Positions 44,941 through 54,996 of a DNA stretch of 64,000 nucleotides are shown piece by piece; the first letter of the stretch is position 1, and every line of letters begins with the position of its first letter. This DNA comes from Hawksworthiomyces lignivorus (Eukaryota > Ascomycota > Sordariomycetes > Ophiostomatales > Ophiostomataceae), in the NCBI GenBank assembly GCA_002917075.1, contig NTMA01000002.1, forward strand, positions 124,001-188,000, given 5' to 3'. A model generated the notes under the pieces. The model was not told where the DNA came from. It searched no databases and saw only the letters and a program-made list of their open reading frames with translations. A program made the translations under genes and the position numbers.

Positions 44941-45133
44941 ATGAACCTGCAATTGCGCACTCTCCTTTTTCTCAATGTAAGTGACGCTTCGTGTTTCGCG
45001 CACTGCTCAATCGCCTACAGTGTATTTTCTTAGAACTCTCTCTATGACTCAACCCATATTCTTTTTCCGTTTGTTTGCTCTGGTGCCATCTTCTAACGCT
45101 GAACAGTACCCCTCGCCTCCTGGCTTGTCCTAA
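44941..45133 (+). promoter_or_regulatory. Spliced upstream ORF abutting the PPR start codon
   Basis: An ATG at 44941 opens 12 codons that end exactly at a consensus donor (GTAAGT at 44977). A CTAAC branch site lies at 45093-45097 and an acceptor CAG ends at 45106. Splicing out these 130 bases adds 8 more codons and a TAA at 45131-45133, immediately followed by the PPR gene's ATG at 45134. The result is a 20-codon upstream peptide whose stop touches the main start. This layout suits termination-reinitiation or leader-peptide control. It depends on transcription starting upstream of 44941, which I infer. Confidence 0.5.
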
Positions 45134-48100
45134 ATGCCCACCATCTACTCCTCGCTCTACCAGACCTTTATCCGTCAAGGATTCGCAAAGTCATTCACAC
45201 ACGGCTACGCGCAGTCTGTCGTCGCCGCCACACATCCCCATGTTCTGAGCTCACAGAACCGGCCGTCCTTTGCACGGCGAAACAGCAACCGCTTTGGCCG
45301 CATACAAGCGCTCCAACTCCAGAGCGCGTTCCACACTAGTGCGGCCGGCGCCGAGAACAAACAGAATTCGCTCGGCCATGGTGGTCTAGACGCTTACTTT
45401 GAGCATCTCCAGGACCTCCAGGCTCAAGGCGAAGTCGACAAAGAATGGGTTCAGTTCCAATTGCAGAACCGCATCGAGTGGAAGCCGTCGCCGGCTTCTG
45501 TTCTTGCCGAAAATGAAGAACCCACTAGCAGTGCTGCGGAAGCGGATGCTGCTGGAGAGTCGGAAGCTGCGGCAGCAGCCCCGCAGGCTGCTACGGAAGT
45601 AGCTGCGCAGGCAGGCGAGCATGCAGCAGACTCGACATCGGCGGCTGTGGATGCTGAGCAAGTGGATAATGCCACCGCTCAACATTCGACATCCGCTGAG
45701 GCCGCACTGGCTCATATCGATGCCGCGCTCGAGAAGGAGATTGAAGCACGGAAGCGCTGGGAGAGCTTGGGGGAACGCAATTCAGCTGCCCAGCGTGCAG
45801 CAGACGAGAAAGCGTCTCGTGCCGCTTCACCGGTCTCCGGCGCTCGGACTCCCACCAACGTTTCGAGAACTGCAACGCCTCCTGTTGACAAGCAGTCGCA
45901 GACGTATGCCGACCACCTTACAACGCTTTCCGAGGCTGGTCGCTATGCCGAGATCCCTGCGGTTTTTGAGGCTATGCTGGTGGCCGGCGTCCGGCCTATC
46001 GCTAGTGCCTACAACGCACTGCTGATGGCCGCCATCCACCTGCCTATTGATAGGATGGAAGTCATTTCTAAGGCGTTGGACGTCTATGCGGATATGATGC
46101 GCCGCAAGGTTGTGCCGGATAGCGACACGTTCAATATCCTCGTCGGTCTACTAGCGTCACGGTCGCTGGAGCTGTCCGTGAAGAAGCAATCCCTTGAGGA
46201 GAAACGACTTCGGTATGGTGGCATGGATGAACCTGGCAAGTTCATGTTCGCTTCGCACGAAATCGAAAATGCTATTGCCTCCGAAGAAGACCGTCTTGAC
46301 TACGCTATCAAGCTCTTTGAGAATTCCGTTTCTCTACAAAAGGCAACCTACTCTTCCGAAACGTACCACCAACTCATTTCCGCTTGTGCCCAGTCTGGTC
46401 GCCTTTCGGACATGCTTCAGCTCTTTGGCCACATGGAAACGAACAAGATCACCCCTTTCTCCGCGACTTTCCCAGCCATGATCACTGCTTTCGCTAATGC
46501 TGGAGACTTGATCAGTGCTGTGGAGTGCTACGAAGAATACCGGAACTTGGCAATTGCTAACGATGCTGGTGAGCTGAGCCTCCTCGATCGCCTCGATGCT
46601 CAGGTGTATGCGGCTGTCATCAATGCTTATGTCGTGTGCGACAAGCTTCCCGGCGCCATGAAGTTCTATGAGAAGATCTCCAGCCAGTACGGCGTGCGTG
46701 CCGCGGAGATGAAGGATGCCCTGCTCAATGGCGGGTTTGTGCAGGGATTCACGAGCCGTGGCATTTATGATGCAGCTCTGGAGTGGGCTCAGAATATTGA
46801 CAAGAGCGCACGAGCCCAGGCTTTGGGTGCAGTGGCGACTATGGCTGCTGACAACGGCGAAAAAGCGGCGGCTATCGCAGCGTTTTCGTCTCTCACGGAG
46901 GCTTTCCCGTCAGCTCTCTCTAGCATGACTGGTCCCACAACTGCTCTATTAGCTCTCCACGTCCGCGAAGGTGATGTTGCTGGTGCCTCCAAGTACTGGC
47001 GGATCCTGTGCAACCCCCTTGTCGAGGTGTCCTCGTCATTCATCGAACCTACTGCCATGTATGCCGTGGCTCTCATTGGATCGGGTCAAGTCGTGGAGGC
47101 TCTGTCTGAATCCGAGGTGATGTTTGACCGGATCCGCCAGTCAGGTGAAGGTCGTACGAATTCAGCAGTTGCTGATGAAATCGAAGAGGGTGTTGCATTT
47201 ATCAACCGCTTCATGCAGGCGCGTGGCCTGACGGATCCTCGAGAAGACGCCTCATCGGCCGCTTCTTATCTTCCGCCAACATCGTCGTTTGGATCTTCTC
47301 CTTTCTCGTCAACGCCTACTGTGTCAAGCTTCGAAGAGACGAACAACTTCGACCCCTATGCCCACAATACCGACTTCAAAGGCTCATCTCTGATCTCCGA
47401 TGACCTGGAGGGCACGCACGGTCGTAAGGGTCCCAAGCTCAACGAAGCTCTCAACCGGTTCCGGAACATGCGCCGTGCTGGCCGTCACCCTCGGTACATC
47501 ACATACGCCAAGCTCATCTCTGCCGCTTCGCGAGAGGGAAAGATCGACCTGTGCCATAACATTCTCTCCATGGCACGCGCCGATGTTCCTCTCTTGCCGC
47601 AGTACGCCGTTGTTCGTTATGGTTGGTCGTCAATTCTGGATGCTATGATTGGCGCTTGCCTCTCTGTTGGAAACCGCACTTTGGCCGAGCAGTACCACCA
47701 AGAGCTCCTCAGCTTTGGCTCTGCTCCGTCGGCCAACACCTTCGGCTTGTATATTACTACTCTGAAGGAATCCACCAAGACGTTCGATGAGGCTTCGGAG
47801 GCTGTCAAGATCTTTCACCGTGCCAAGGCCGAAGGCGTTGAACCAAGCTCGTTCCTTTACAACGCTCTCATTGGCAAGCTCGGCAAAGCTCGTCGCATCG
47901 ACGACTGCCTTTTCTATTTTGCTGAGATGCGTGCTCTGTCAATCAAGCCGACGTCTGTTACCTATGGCACTATTGTGAACGCGCTCTGTCGTGTTTCTGA
48001 CGATAAGTTTGCGGAAGAGCTCTTCGATGAGATGGAGGCCATGCCCAACTACAAGGCACGGCCAGCGCCATACAACAGCATGATGCAGTTTTTCCTGACA

Positions 48101-48778
48101 ACTAAGCGTGACAAGGCCAAGGTTCTAGCATATTACGAGCGGATGCTTGCTCGTGGCATTGTTCCCACCTCGCACACGTACAAACTGCTCGTCGATACGC
48201 ATGCTACTCTGGAACCCGTCAACATGACCGCCGCGGAAGCTGTTTTGGACCGCATCCGTGCATCCGGTCAAACGCCAGAGCCCGTTCATTACGCTTCGTT
48301 GATCCACGCGCGGGGTTGCAACATGCATGATATGGAAGGTGCGCGCCGGATTTTCGACTCTGTTGTGAAAGACAAGTCTGTTCCTGCCAATGCTTGCTTG
48401 TTTCAAGCTCTTTTCGAGGCCATGGTGGCCAACCACCAAGTTGCCGAGACCGAGCCTATTCTTGCTATGATGCGGAAGCGCAATGTTGAGCTGACGCCAT
48501 ACATTGCCAACACGCTTATTCATGGCTGGGCTGCCGAGAAGGACATTTCCAAGGCCGCAGAGATTTACTCTGCTGTCGGCCGAGAACGACGTGAGCCAAG
48601 CACGTACGAAGCCATGACCCGTGCCTACCTTGCTGTCGAGGAGCGAGACAAGGCGCAGGGTGTCGTATCGGAAATGCTGAACCGCGGCTACCCAAGTGCC
48701 GTCGTCAACAAGGTGCTGGAGCTCCTTGGTGGCGGCCACACCGAAGACACTGCTAGCACTGCTCCAGCTGCAGAGTAA
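45134..48778 (+). CDS. Large mitochondrial pentatricopeptide repeat protein
   Basis: One exon, 1214 aa. The N-terminus (YSSLYQTFIRQGFAKSFTHGYAQ) is rich in Arg, Ser and Ala without acids for about 60 residues, a mitochondrial presequence. An Ala/Glu-rich disordered region (about 120-250) precedes two blocks of PPR helical hairpins, about residues 255-680 and 770-1190, separated by a Ser-rich linker. Clear repeats include ASAYNALLMAAIH, SSETYHQLISACAQSGRLSDML, SSFLYNALIGKLGKARRIDDC and TSVTYGTIVNALCRVSDDKFAEELFDEM. Such proteins bind organelle RNA and support its processing or translation. Size and layout recall the Neurospora CYA-5 / yeast Pet309 class (cox1 expression), but other Pezizomycotina PPR proteins are as large, so I give no symbol. 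Confidence 0.93.
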   Translation: MPTIYSSLYQTFIRQGFAKSFTHGYAQSVVAATHPHVLSSQNRPSFARRNSNRFGRIQALQLQSAFHTSAAGAENKQNSLGHGGLDAYFEHLQDLQAQGEVDKEWVQFQLQNRIEWKPSPASVLAENEEPTSSAAEADAAGESEAAAAAPQAATEVAAQAGEHAADSTSAAVDAEQVDNATAQHSTSAEAALAHIDAALEKEIEARKRWESLGERNSAAQRAADEKASRAASPVSGARTPTNVSRTATPPVDKQSQTYADHLTTLSEAGRYAEIPAVFEAMLVAGVRPIASAYNALLMAAIHLPIDRMEVISKALDVYADMMRRKVVPDSDTFNILVGLLASRSLELSVKKQSLEEKRLRYGGMDEPGKFMFASHEIENAIASEEDRLDYAIKLFENSVSLQKATYSSETYHQLISACAQSGRLSDMLQLFGHMETNKITPFSATFPAMITAFANAGDLISAVECYEEYRNLAIANDAGELSLLDRLDAQVYAAVINAYVVCDKLPGAMKFYEKISSQYGVRAAEMKDALLNGGFVQGFTSRGIYDAALEWAQNIDKSARAQALGAVATMAADNGEKAAAIAAFSSLTEAFPSALSSMTGPTTALLALHVREGDVAGASKYWRILCNPLVEVSSSFIEPTAMYAVALIGSGQVVEALSESEVMFDRIRQSGEGRTNSAVADEIEEGVAFINRFMQARGLTDPREDASSAASYLPPTSSFGSSPFSSTPTVSSFEETNNFDPYAHNTDFKGSSLISDDLEGTHGRKGPKLNEALNRFRNMRRAGRHPRYITYAKLISAASREGKIDLCHNILSMARADVPLLPQYAVVRYGWSSILDAMIGACLSVGNRTLAEQYHQELLSFGSAPSANTFGLYITTLKESTKTFDEASEAVKIFHRAKAEGVEPSSFLYNALIGKLGKARRIDDCLFYFAEMRALSIKPTSVTYGTIVNALCRVSDDKFAEELFDEMEAMPNYKARPAPYNSMMQFFLTTKRDKAKVLAYYERMLARGIVPTSHTYKLLVDTHATLEPVNMTAAEAVLDRIRASGQTPEPVHYASLIHARGCNMHDMEGARRIFDSVVKDKSVPANACLFQALFEAMVANHQVAETEPILAMMRKRNVELTPYIANTLIHGWAAEKDISKAAEIYSAVGRERREPSTYEAMTRAYLAVEERDKAQGVVSEMLNRGYPSAVVNKVLELLGGGHTEDTASTAPAAE

Positions 48779-49886
48779 TTGTCTTTTTCCATCATTTTTG
48801 TTCTGCCTTTTTATTTCTTTTCGCGTCTATTTTTTTTTTCACCTTTTGCATCTGCCACTGGCAGGATGCCAACAGAGAAAGTGGCCTGGTGCCGTTTAAG
48901 AATCTTCAGCGGTAACTGATTTTAACCCGGGTTCGTTTATATTTGTTCGCTTCCGCTGTTAATATCGGCACGGTCTGCACGACGGCGTTAGGATGGAAAC
49001 TGAAAAATTTGAAACGTATGGCGACATGGATTCGGCGTTTTGGGGATATCCGGGTACAAGTGGGTGGCACCCACAGTTAGAATCATCTCAACTCTACTCA
49101 TACCACGTTATGCACAAAAGCCATGAATATTTTGGGTGGGATAGGACTTCCATGGTATATAACGGTTCTTTTATTACAAAAAAGGGGATACCAACGGAAG
49201 GAATGGCACCAGAAGCGACTGCCTGGAGGAAGCCATCTGCATATATAGATATATGTTTTAATTTTTGATGGGTAACCAACTTTCTGGGAGGATACAGAGG
49301 ACAAAAGGCGGGCAGGCAGGACAGGTTCTGGTCGCTTGTGTACGATTAAAAATATCTAATGGATATTTATTTATGGCTGCTAACGCTATTGAAAACCGTA
49401 TGGTGTCCATTTAATTTGTCTTGTGCACTGGCTGCCGCTATCATCTAGTGGCATTCAAGCCCAGTTCCGAAGCGTATGTAATGGTCCATGAAAACAGCTG
49501 CAATATTTCGAAAATGACGTGACATTACAGCAGAGCGAGCTTTAGAGAAGACTTATATTCCAATAATATAGAGAGAACTCATGGCACAAAAACAGGAACT
49601 GCGGCGGCATATGATAAGTGGACGTGCAGTTGAAAGTTGTACACGTGACGTGATTATCTGATCACAGATTTGCTAATCTAAAAACGGAAAGAAGCTCTAG
49701 GCCTAGCTTTACGCAGTAGATAGCATCACGATTTTTGATATTTTTCCTCGGTTGTTTTCTTTTCTACAGCCGATCGTAGTTCATTCAGAATCTTAATTGC
49801 TTTGGCTTCGCTCCTGGGAGAAGGAGCACACGCCGCATTGTTTAATTGAGCAAAGGAATGGCCAGTAGGAGGCTGAATTGCGCCAA
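48779..49886. other. Intergenic between the PPR and pantothenate synthetase genes
   Basis: 1.1 kb. The first 150 bases are T-rich 3' flank. A 91-codon frame at 48993-49268 has no recognisable feature and I do not call it. The last 150 bases are the promoter of the next gene. Confidence 0.5.
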
Positions 49887-51251
49887 ATGATGCTGCGCAA
49901 AAGTGTCACAAGTGCTATATCGATGATGGCAATGTCAACGCTGAGGGCCGCACCACGGGCCGGGATGCTCAGAAAGGTCGTAAAGACAGGCTTACTTGCA
50001 TCCACGGGGCGAGTGTGGATGGCCATTCCACCAACAGACAGTGCCACGATGCGCACTATTACAACATCAACTCGCCGTAACTTCGCCCAGCAAACCCTGG
50101 AAACAAGCCGGGCGGCGGAAGCTGCCAGTGCGGCGTCAGAAAAGACGACCAATGGGGCACACAGCGAAGCCACCGTGCCCGGAACAAGTATCCGCCTGTT
50201 CCGGACGGTGCAGGGCCTGCGGGCCTGGCGGCGGAAGGAACTGCTGGCGGGGCGCACAGTCGGGCTCGTGCCCACCATGGGCGCGCTGCATGCGGGCCAC
50301 GTCGCGCTGGCTCAGCAGGCGGCGCGAGACAACGACAGCGTCGTCGTCAGCATCTACGTGAACCCGACGCAGTTCGGCGTGCACGAGGACCTGGGCAGCT
50401 ACCCGCGGACGTGGGCAGAGGACTGCGCGGCGCTGGCGGCGCTTGACAGGGAGCTGGCGGCCCATGCCGCCGCCGCCGGAGCGGGAAGCAGCCCCGGGGG
50501 CCGCATCGCGGCGGTATTTGCGCCGACGACGCCCGAGATGTACCCGTCTGGCCCGCCCAGCCAGGAGGTCGACGGCACGGGCAGCTTCGTGACCATCACG
50601 CCCGTGGGCAGCGTGCTTGAGGGCGCCAGCCGCCCCACGTTCTTCCGCGGCGTGGCCACGGTCTGCATGAAGCTGTTCCACATTGTGCAGCCGGAGCGGG
50701 CCTACTTTGGACAGAAGGATGTGCAGCAGACGGTCGTCATCCGGCGCATGGTGCGCGACTTCCGCATCCCGCTGGCCGTCGTCGTCTGCCCCACCATCCG
50801 CGAGCCACCCGACGGCCTGGCCCTGAGCTCGCGCAACGTGTACCTGGGCACGCGGCGGCGCGCCGTGGCCAACGTGCTGCGCCGATCCCTGCTGGCCGCC
50901 GAGGCGGCCGCGGCGGCCACTGCGGCCGCGTCGCGCGACCAGATCCTCGCCGCTGCCCACCGCGTCGCCGAGGAGACGCTGGCATCGCAAAAGCAGCTGC
51001 CGCCCAGCCAGCGGGCCCTCTTCGAGATCGACTACATCTCGCTCGCCGAGCCGGACACCATGCAGGAGGTGGAGCGCCAGATCGACCCATCTAAGGGCGC
51101 GATCCTCAGCGGCGCGGTGCGCATGTTGCCCGTTGAAGAGCCACAGCCCGGGGAAGATCTGGGCCATAGCGGCGGGCCCCTGGTGCGGCTGATCGATAAC
51201 ATCGTCATCGAGCCGGTACCAAATGCTAAAGGAGAACAAAATGAAGCTTAA
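49887..51251 (+). CDS. PAN6: Pantothenate synthetase (pantoate-beta-alanine ligase)
   Basis: One exon, 455 aa from the ATG pair at 49887/49890. Residues 1 to about 100 form a basic, Arg/Ser/Thr-rich extension that looks like a mitochondrial presequence, absent from the roughly 300-aa yeast Pan6. The catalytic part has VGLVPTMGALHAGH (the HIGH-like nucleotide motif), SIYVNPTQFG, LEGASRPTFFRGVATVCMKLF, PERAYFGQKDVQQ and the KMSKS-like DGLALSSRNVYL. It joins pantoate and beta-alanine using ATP, a step of coenzyme A synthesis. Base composition is striking: from about 50200 to 51150 the DNA is very GC-rich, with GC-ending codons and Ala/Arg-rich inserts, unlike its neighbours. A 13-G run follows the stop. 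It converges on the acyltransferase gene. Confidence 0.95.
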   Translation: MMLRKSVTSAISMMAMSTLRAAPRAGMLRKVVKTGLLASTGRVWMAIPPTDSATMRTITTSTRRNFAQQTLETSRAAEAASAASEKTTNGAHSEATVPGTSIRLFRTVQGLRAWRRKELLAGRTVGLVPTMGALHAGHVALAQQAARDNDSVVVSIYVNPTQFGVHEDLGSYPRTWAEDCAALAALDRELAAHAAAAGAGSSPGGRIAAVFAPTTPEMYPSGPPSQEVDGTGSFVTITPVGSVLEGASRPTFFRGVATVCMKLFHIVQPERAYFGQKDVQQTVVIRRMVRDFRIPLAVVVCPTIREPPDGLALSSRNVYLGTRRRAVANVLRRSLLAAEAAAAATAAASRDQILAAAHRVAEETLASQKQLPPSQRALFEIDYISLAEPDTMQEVERQIDPSKGAILSGAVRMLPVEEPQPGEDLGHSGGPLVRLIDNIVIEPVPNAKGEQNEA

Positions 51252-51263
51252 AAACAGAAAAAT

Positions 51264-51276
51264 GGGGGGGGGGGGG
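51264..51276. repeat. Homopolymer run of 13 G
   Basis: An uninterrupted G run 13 bases after the pantothenate synthetase stop. It would be transcribed as a G tract in the 3' UTR. It could be a length-variable microsatellite or sequencing-sensitive. Confidence 0.8.
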
Positions 51277-51516
51277 CGAAATAGAAAGAAACCAAGTAAG
51301 GAGAGTTGGGTTTCGTTGTTGAACCTGGTAGTGAATTGGAGTCTTTGTATAAAGAATAATTGCATCACGGAGTTATTAACTAAATGTTTTTGACAGTACT
51401 AAACATACAATCGATGACAGAGTTGGATAGTGATATAAAAAGGACCCTCGAGTAAATATGTACATGATAATCGAGGACAAAAAAACATTGCCATACACCA
51501 GAACAGAAAACTTTTG

Positions 51517-54210
51517 TTATAACCTTGCGGTAGCTGGCCGTTGCTCTAATGATCGCCGCCGCCGCCCCTTGCGGCCCCGCGAGTCTTCCTTAACACTGTC
51601 CGCCTCTTCCTGCATCAACTTGACTGGCACGCCTCCCTTGATATCAGCCGCTCGGATTACGTCTTCGAACAACCGCGCACCCACTAGATCAGCCAAGGCC
51701 AAAACACGAGTACTGACGGTCGCTCCATCGCGGCGGTTCTTGCCCTCCCGCCGGCTCGAGGCGATCTTGTCTGTGAACTCCCACAGGCGGCCAGAGGGGG
51801 TGAGGCGCCCAGTGGTCGGGTCCCGCGGAGTCCGCCATTCAGGAGCTAGTTGCAGACGTGGCGGAATCTTGGAGTCTTTGGACCGAATCACCTTCATTAT
51901 ACCCTCTTCTTGGAATCTTTGGAAAGCATTCTTTAGGGTCTCTTTGTTGACAGCCTCAAAATAGCTGAGATCGCCTTGATGGTAAAGCGTTTTGCCGAGC
52001 TGAAGGTGTTAGCAAAAGCAGGTTCAGAGTACATTGACGCAAGCTCTCTTAGAAAAAGAGAGATCAAAAGCAATGAGAGGAAAGGAAGAGGGAGAAAAGT
52101 AACGGTGACTTACAAATTGTGCGCTGTTCTGCGCCTTCGCGGCCTCGAGCCAGATGTCGTCGGTGACATTGAGAGGTGGCGTTAAGCCCATTAGAGAAAC
52201 AGCGGCAAGCCAACTTGCTTCGATGAACGGCCAGATTAAAAAGCAGTAGAAATCATAGTTCTCGCGTCCTATCGCCCTCTCGCGATCAGACAGTCCGACT
52301 TCGTTAATCTTGCCGTTGTTGTCTCGATCCAAGTGAAGCATGCCGTCAGCCTCGAGCCCTCTTAGCGTTTTATCCAAATTAGAAGCCAAGCCTTCGCTCG
52401 GGAAGATGAACTCGCCGCGGAAGAGTGAAGACAAGAAGAGGACCTGCTCGCGAAGGGCATCGTAAGAGATGGCCTGTAATGCGGGGCCGCCTCCCTGCTT
52501 AATTCGTGTATACATCGCGGCGCTAACAAGCGCCTCCGATATAAATAAGTGAATTGTCATGTTGCGGTAAAAGGACAATTGGAAGCGGTCAACGGCATAG
52601 TAAACAGGCTCGGCCAGCCCGTTGATGACACCAACCAAATCTTTGCCTAGCACTTCGAGGGCACGATCGATAATGTCCGGCAGCGACGCCGAATGAAGAT
52701 GAGCAACGCGCCCCCCCTTAGCGCGAATGCGGTTGGATAGCCATTGCACGCGGCGAATCAGCTCAGACTTGCCGACACCGCGACCACGCAGAGTCAGCAA
52801 GACGGTGCCTATGAGCGCCGTAGGCATGATGACCGACACATCATTGATATCCGACAGCACTTTGTAGCCCAGCGTACGAAGCAATTTCTGCCGCGTGCCG
52901 GCCTCTATCGGGTCCGCAGCAGCAGCTTTCGTGTCTCTGGCGGAGGGGCGGCCAGTGATGCGCACGAGCTGCTCATCAATATAACTTCGCAAACTCCAGG
53001 GTTCGTGAAAGCGGACGTCGACACGGCCAAGACGCAAAGACAGGACAGAAGAACCGCCCGTCAAGAAATCTGACAGATTCTCGGCTTTCTTGGGCGTACC
53101 GAGGAGCTCCGTTACATAGCCCTCAGTCTCGATGACTTTGTCGTATTGCGTGCTGACGGGAATGATGATTGTGTCTTCGACACGGCCAGATAACAGACTG
53201 TCTAGAACGAAGCCAAGGATACCAAACTTGGGCGATAACAACTTGCCCGTGCGTGACCGGCCGCCTTCGATGAAGCACTCCAGATTGTAGCCACCCTGGA
53301 GCATAGTATCGATATAAGCCTGCACGAGCGTTGTGTAGAGCATGTCGTCGCCAAAGGAGCGGCGGATGTACATGGCGCCGGCGTGCTGCAGGAAGCTCCC
53401 TACAAGGGGGAAGTTGAGATTGTCGCCAGCCACCACCACCGGCATAGCAATGCCCAGTCGGTAGCAGATGAGTTGCAGACTGACGTAGTCGACGTGTGAA
53501 CGGTGGCAGGGAAGAAACACGATGCTCTGCTTGGCTTTGGAGGCGCGCTCGGCTACCTTCCGCAGCATAACCACGTCCTCGCTAGCCACGTGGATGCCTT
53601 GGTGGTAGGCGCGCGTCAGGAGCTGGGTCACCAGGTAGTAGGCGCCGCGGATGAACGTCTTGCTCTCGAACTTGCAGATCATATTGTCGGTCCATTTCTC
53701 TGCGAGCTCCCGCAGCCAACCCTCAAGCTGTGACCGGCGCCGTCCTCGCTTCATGTGGTAGTCGCTGTCGGTCTTGGAGAACCAGCCCGCTTTCTCCTCG
53801 CGCTCTACCGCGATCTCGGCCATTTCGTTAATTCGCTGCTGCAGCAGGGGCGCCGACAGCACCATGTTCTTCATGTTCTCGGAGAAGCCAGAATAGAAGA
53901 TGGGCTGGCCGATGATGTTGTCGTAGGCGCGCCAGCCAGTGCCGGAGACGTAGAGGGAGACCTGACGAAGAAATCTGAAGACAATTAGCTCTCAGCGCAT
54001 CTCAAGCAGCCCAATCAATGGCAGGAAAGGCACGTACTGCAGTGGCTCCGCTCGAAAGCTGTGCATCGGCTTCATCAGCGCCTCTTGGCGGGTGTCGTCT
54101 TTGTCTTTGCTCGTCGGCTCCACGCCGCTAGGCTGGAACGTGACCTCATCGCCAAGAATCTTCAGATCTGGCGCCTCAGCGCGAGCTGGTTCGCCGTCGA
54201 TTTCTGTCAT
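51517..54210 (-). CDS. PlsB/GNPAT-type glycerol-phosphate/DHAP acyltransferase with C-terminal ARL
   Basis: Three exons, 54210-54038, 53974-52114 and 51999-51517, give 838 aa (848 if the upstream in-frame ATG at 54240 is used). The acyltransferase motifs are in order: H215-R-S-H-V-D220 (HX4D) in FLPCHRSHVDY, GAMYIRRSFGDD, FIEGGRSRTGK and IIPVSTQYDKVIE. The layout is that of bacterial PlsB and animal GPAT/DHAP acyltransferase, not of the ER enzymes Sct1/Gpt2. It should acylate glycerol-3-phosphate or dihydroxyacetone phosphate at sn-1. The last three residues are Ala-Arg-Leu, matching the PTS1 peroxisomal signal, preceded by a basic stretch (GRKGRRRRS). Peroxisomal placement, as for animal DHAP acyltransferase, is inferred. 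Introns are 63 and 114 nt. Confidence 0.93.
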
Positions 54211-54996
54211 GGCTATGCAACGGTCGCTGGTCCTTCGCAACGGTTGGAATTGAGACGAGAAAGTGAAATCATGCGGTAATTGCGTGGCTGCCTACCACCC
54301 GCGTCCCACCATAGCAAAAAATCAGAGCCAAATGGATCGCAGCTTCAACCTCTAGCGAAACCAGAGCGAGCTGTAAGGGAAAAGAAAAGCAGCAGTGTTC
54401 TGATGGTGTGACGAAGATGACGAGCGCACGAATAGAAAACAACACAAGGGGCAAAGCAGTCACCCCGACTTTTGTTGATTCACGCTAATGCCGAGGCTTA
54501 TTTAGCGGAGCCGACAATAGCCTCCAGCAGGTAGCACTGAGAACGATAATGGGAAAGATACAGGAGCGGAAGACAATTCCGACAACACGATGGCGTAGCG
54601 AGAACAAGGCTAAAAAAAATCGGAATCTAGATTGAATACAAGTATCATTCGAAGTTGGACAAGATCTTGTTTAGAAGATGCCTTCACCAGCATAAATTGT
54701 ACGCGTCTTTAACATGGACATAACAAGAGTTACGAGGGATATTATCAGAAGCATCGACGTGCACAACAGCACTTGGTCCTCTCACATTCACGTGCTTTTC
54801 ATTAGCTATTTACACAGTTAGCTGTATGGGGTAGTAGTGTACTAAATGACTTGCAGTGTGGAGCAAATAGAAATAAACCGCGCTAAAGACAAGGGATCAG
54901 GCAAAAAAAAAAAAAAAAAAAAAGATCCCCCACAATGAATCCTTCCTGCTGAGGCTTCACACATGCAAAATCACAGCCATCAGCTGATCGCACAGC
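54211..54996. other. Divergent promoter of the acyltransferase and POP4 genes
   Basis: 786 bases shared by two genes read away from each other. An A run of about 21 bases starts at 54904, 70-90 bases before POP4's ATG, as poly(dA:dT) tracts often do in fungal promoters. No other element is clear. Confidence 0.55.

Noticed and set aside
48993..49268. 91-codon frame after the PPR gene
   Set aside because: No motif, no splice partner, and it lies in the 3' flank of the PPR gene.
50136..51368. 410-codon minus-strand frame opposite pantothenate synthetase
   Set aside because: It is Arg/Ala/His-rich and arises from the GC-rich codons of the real gene, which has all family motifs on the plus strand.
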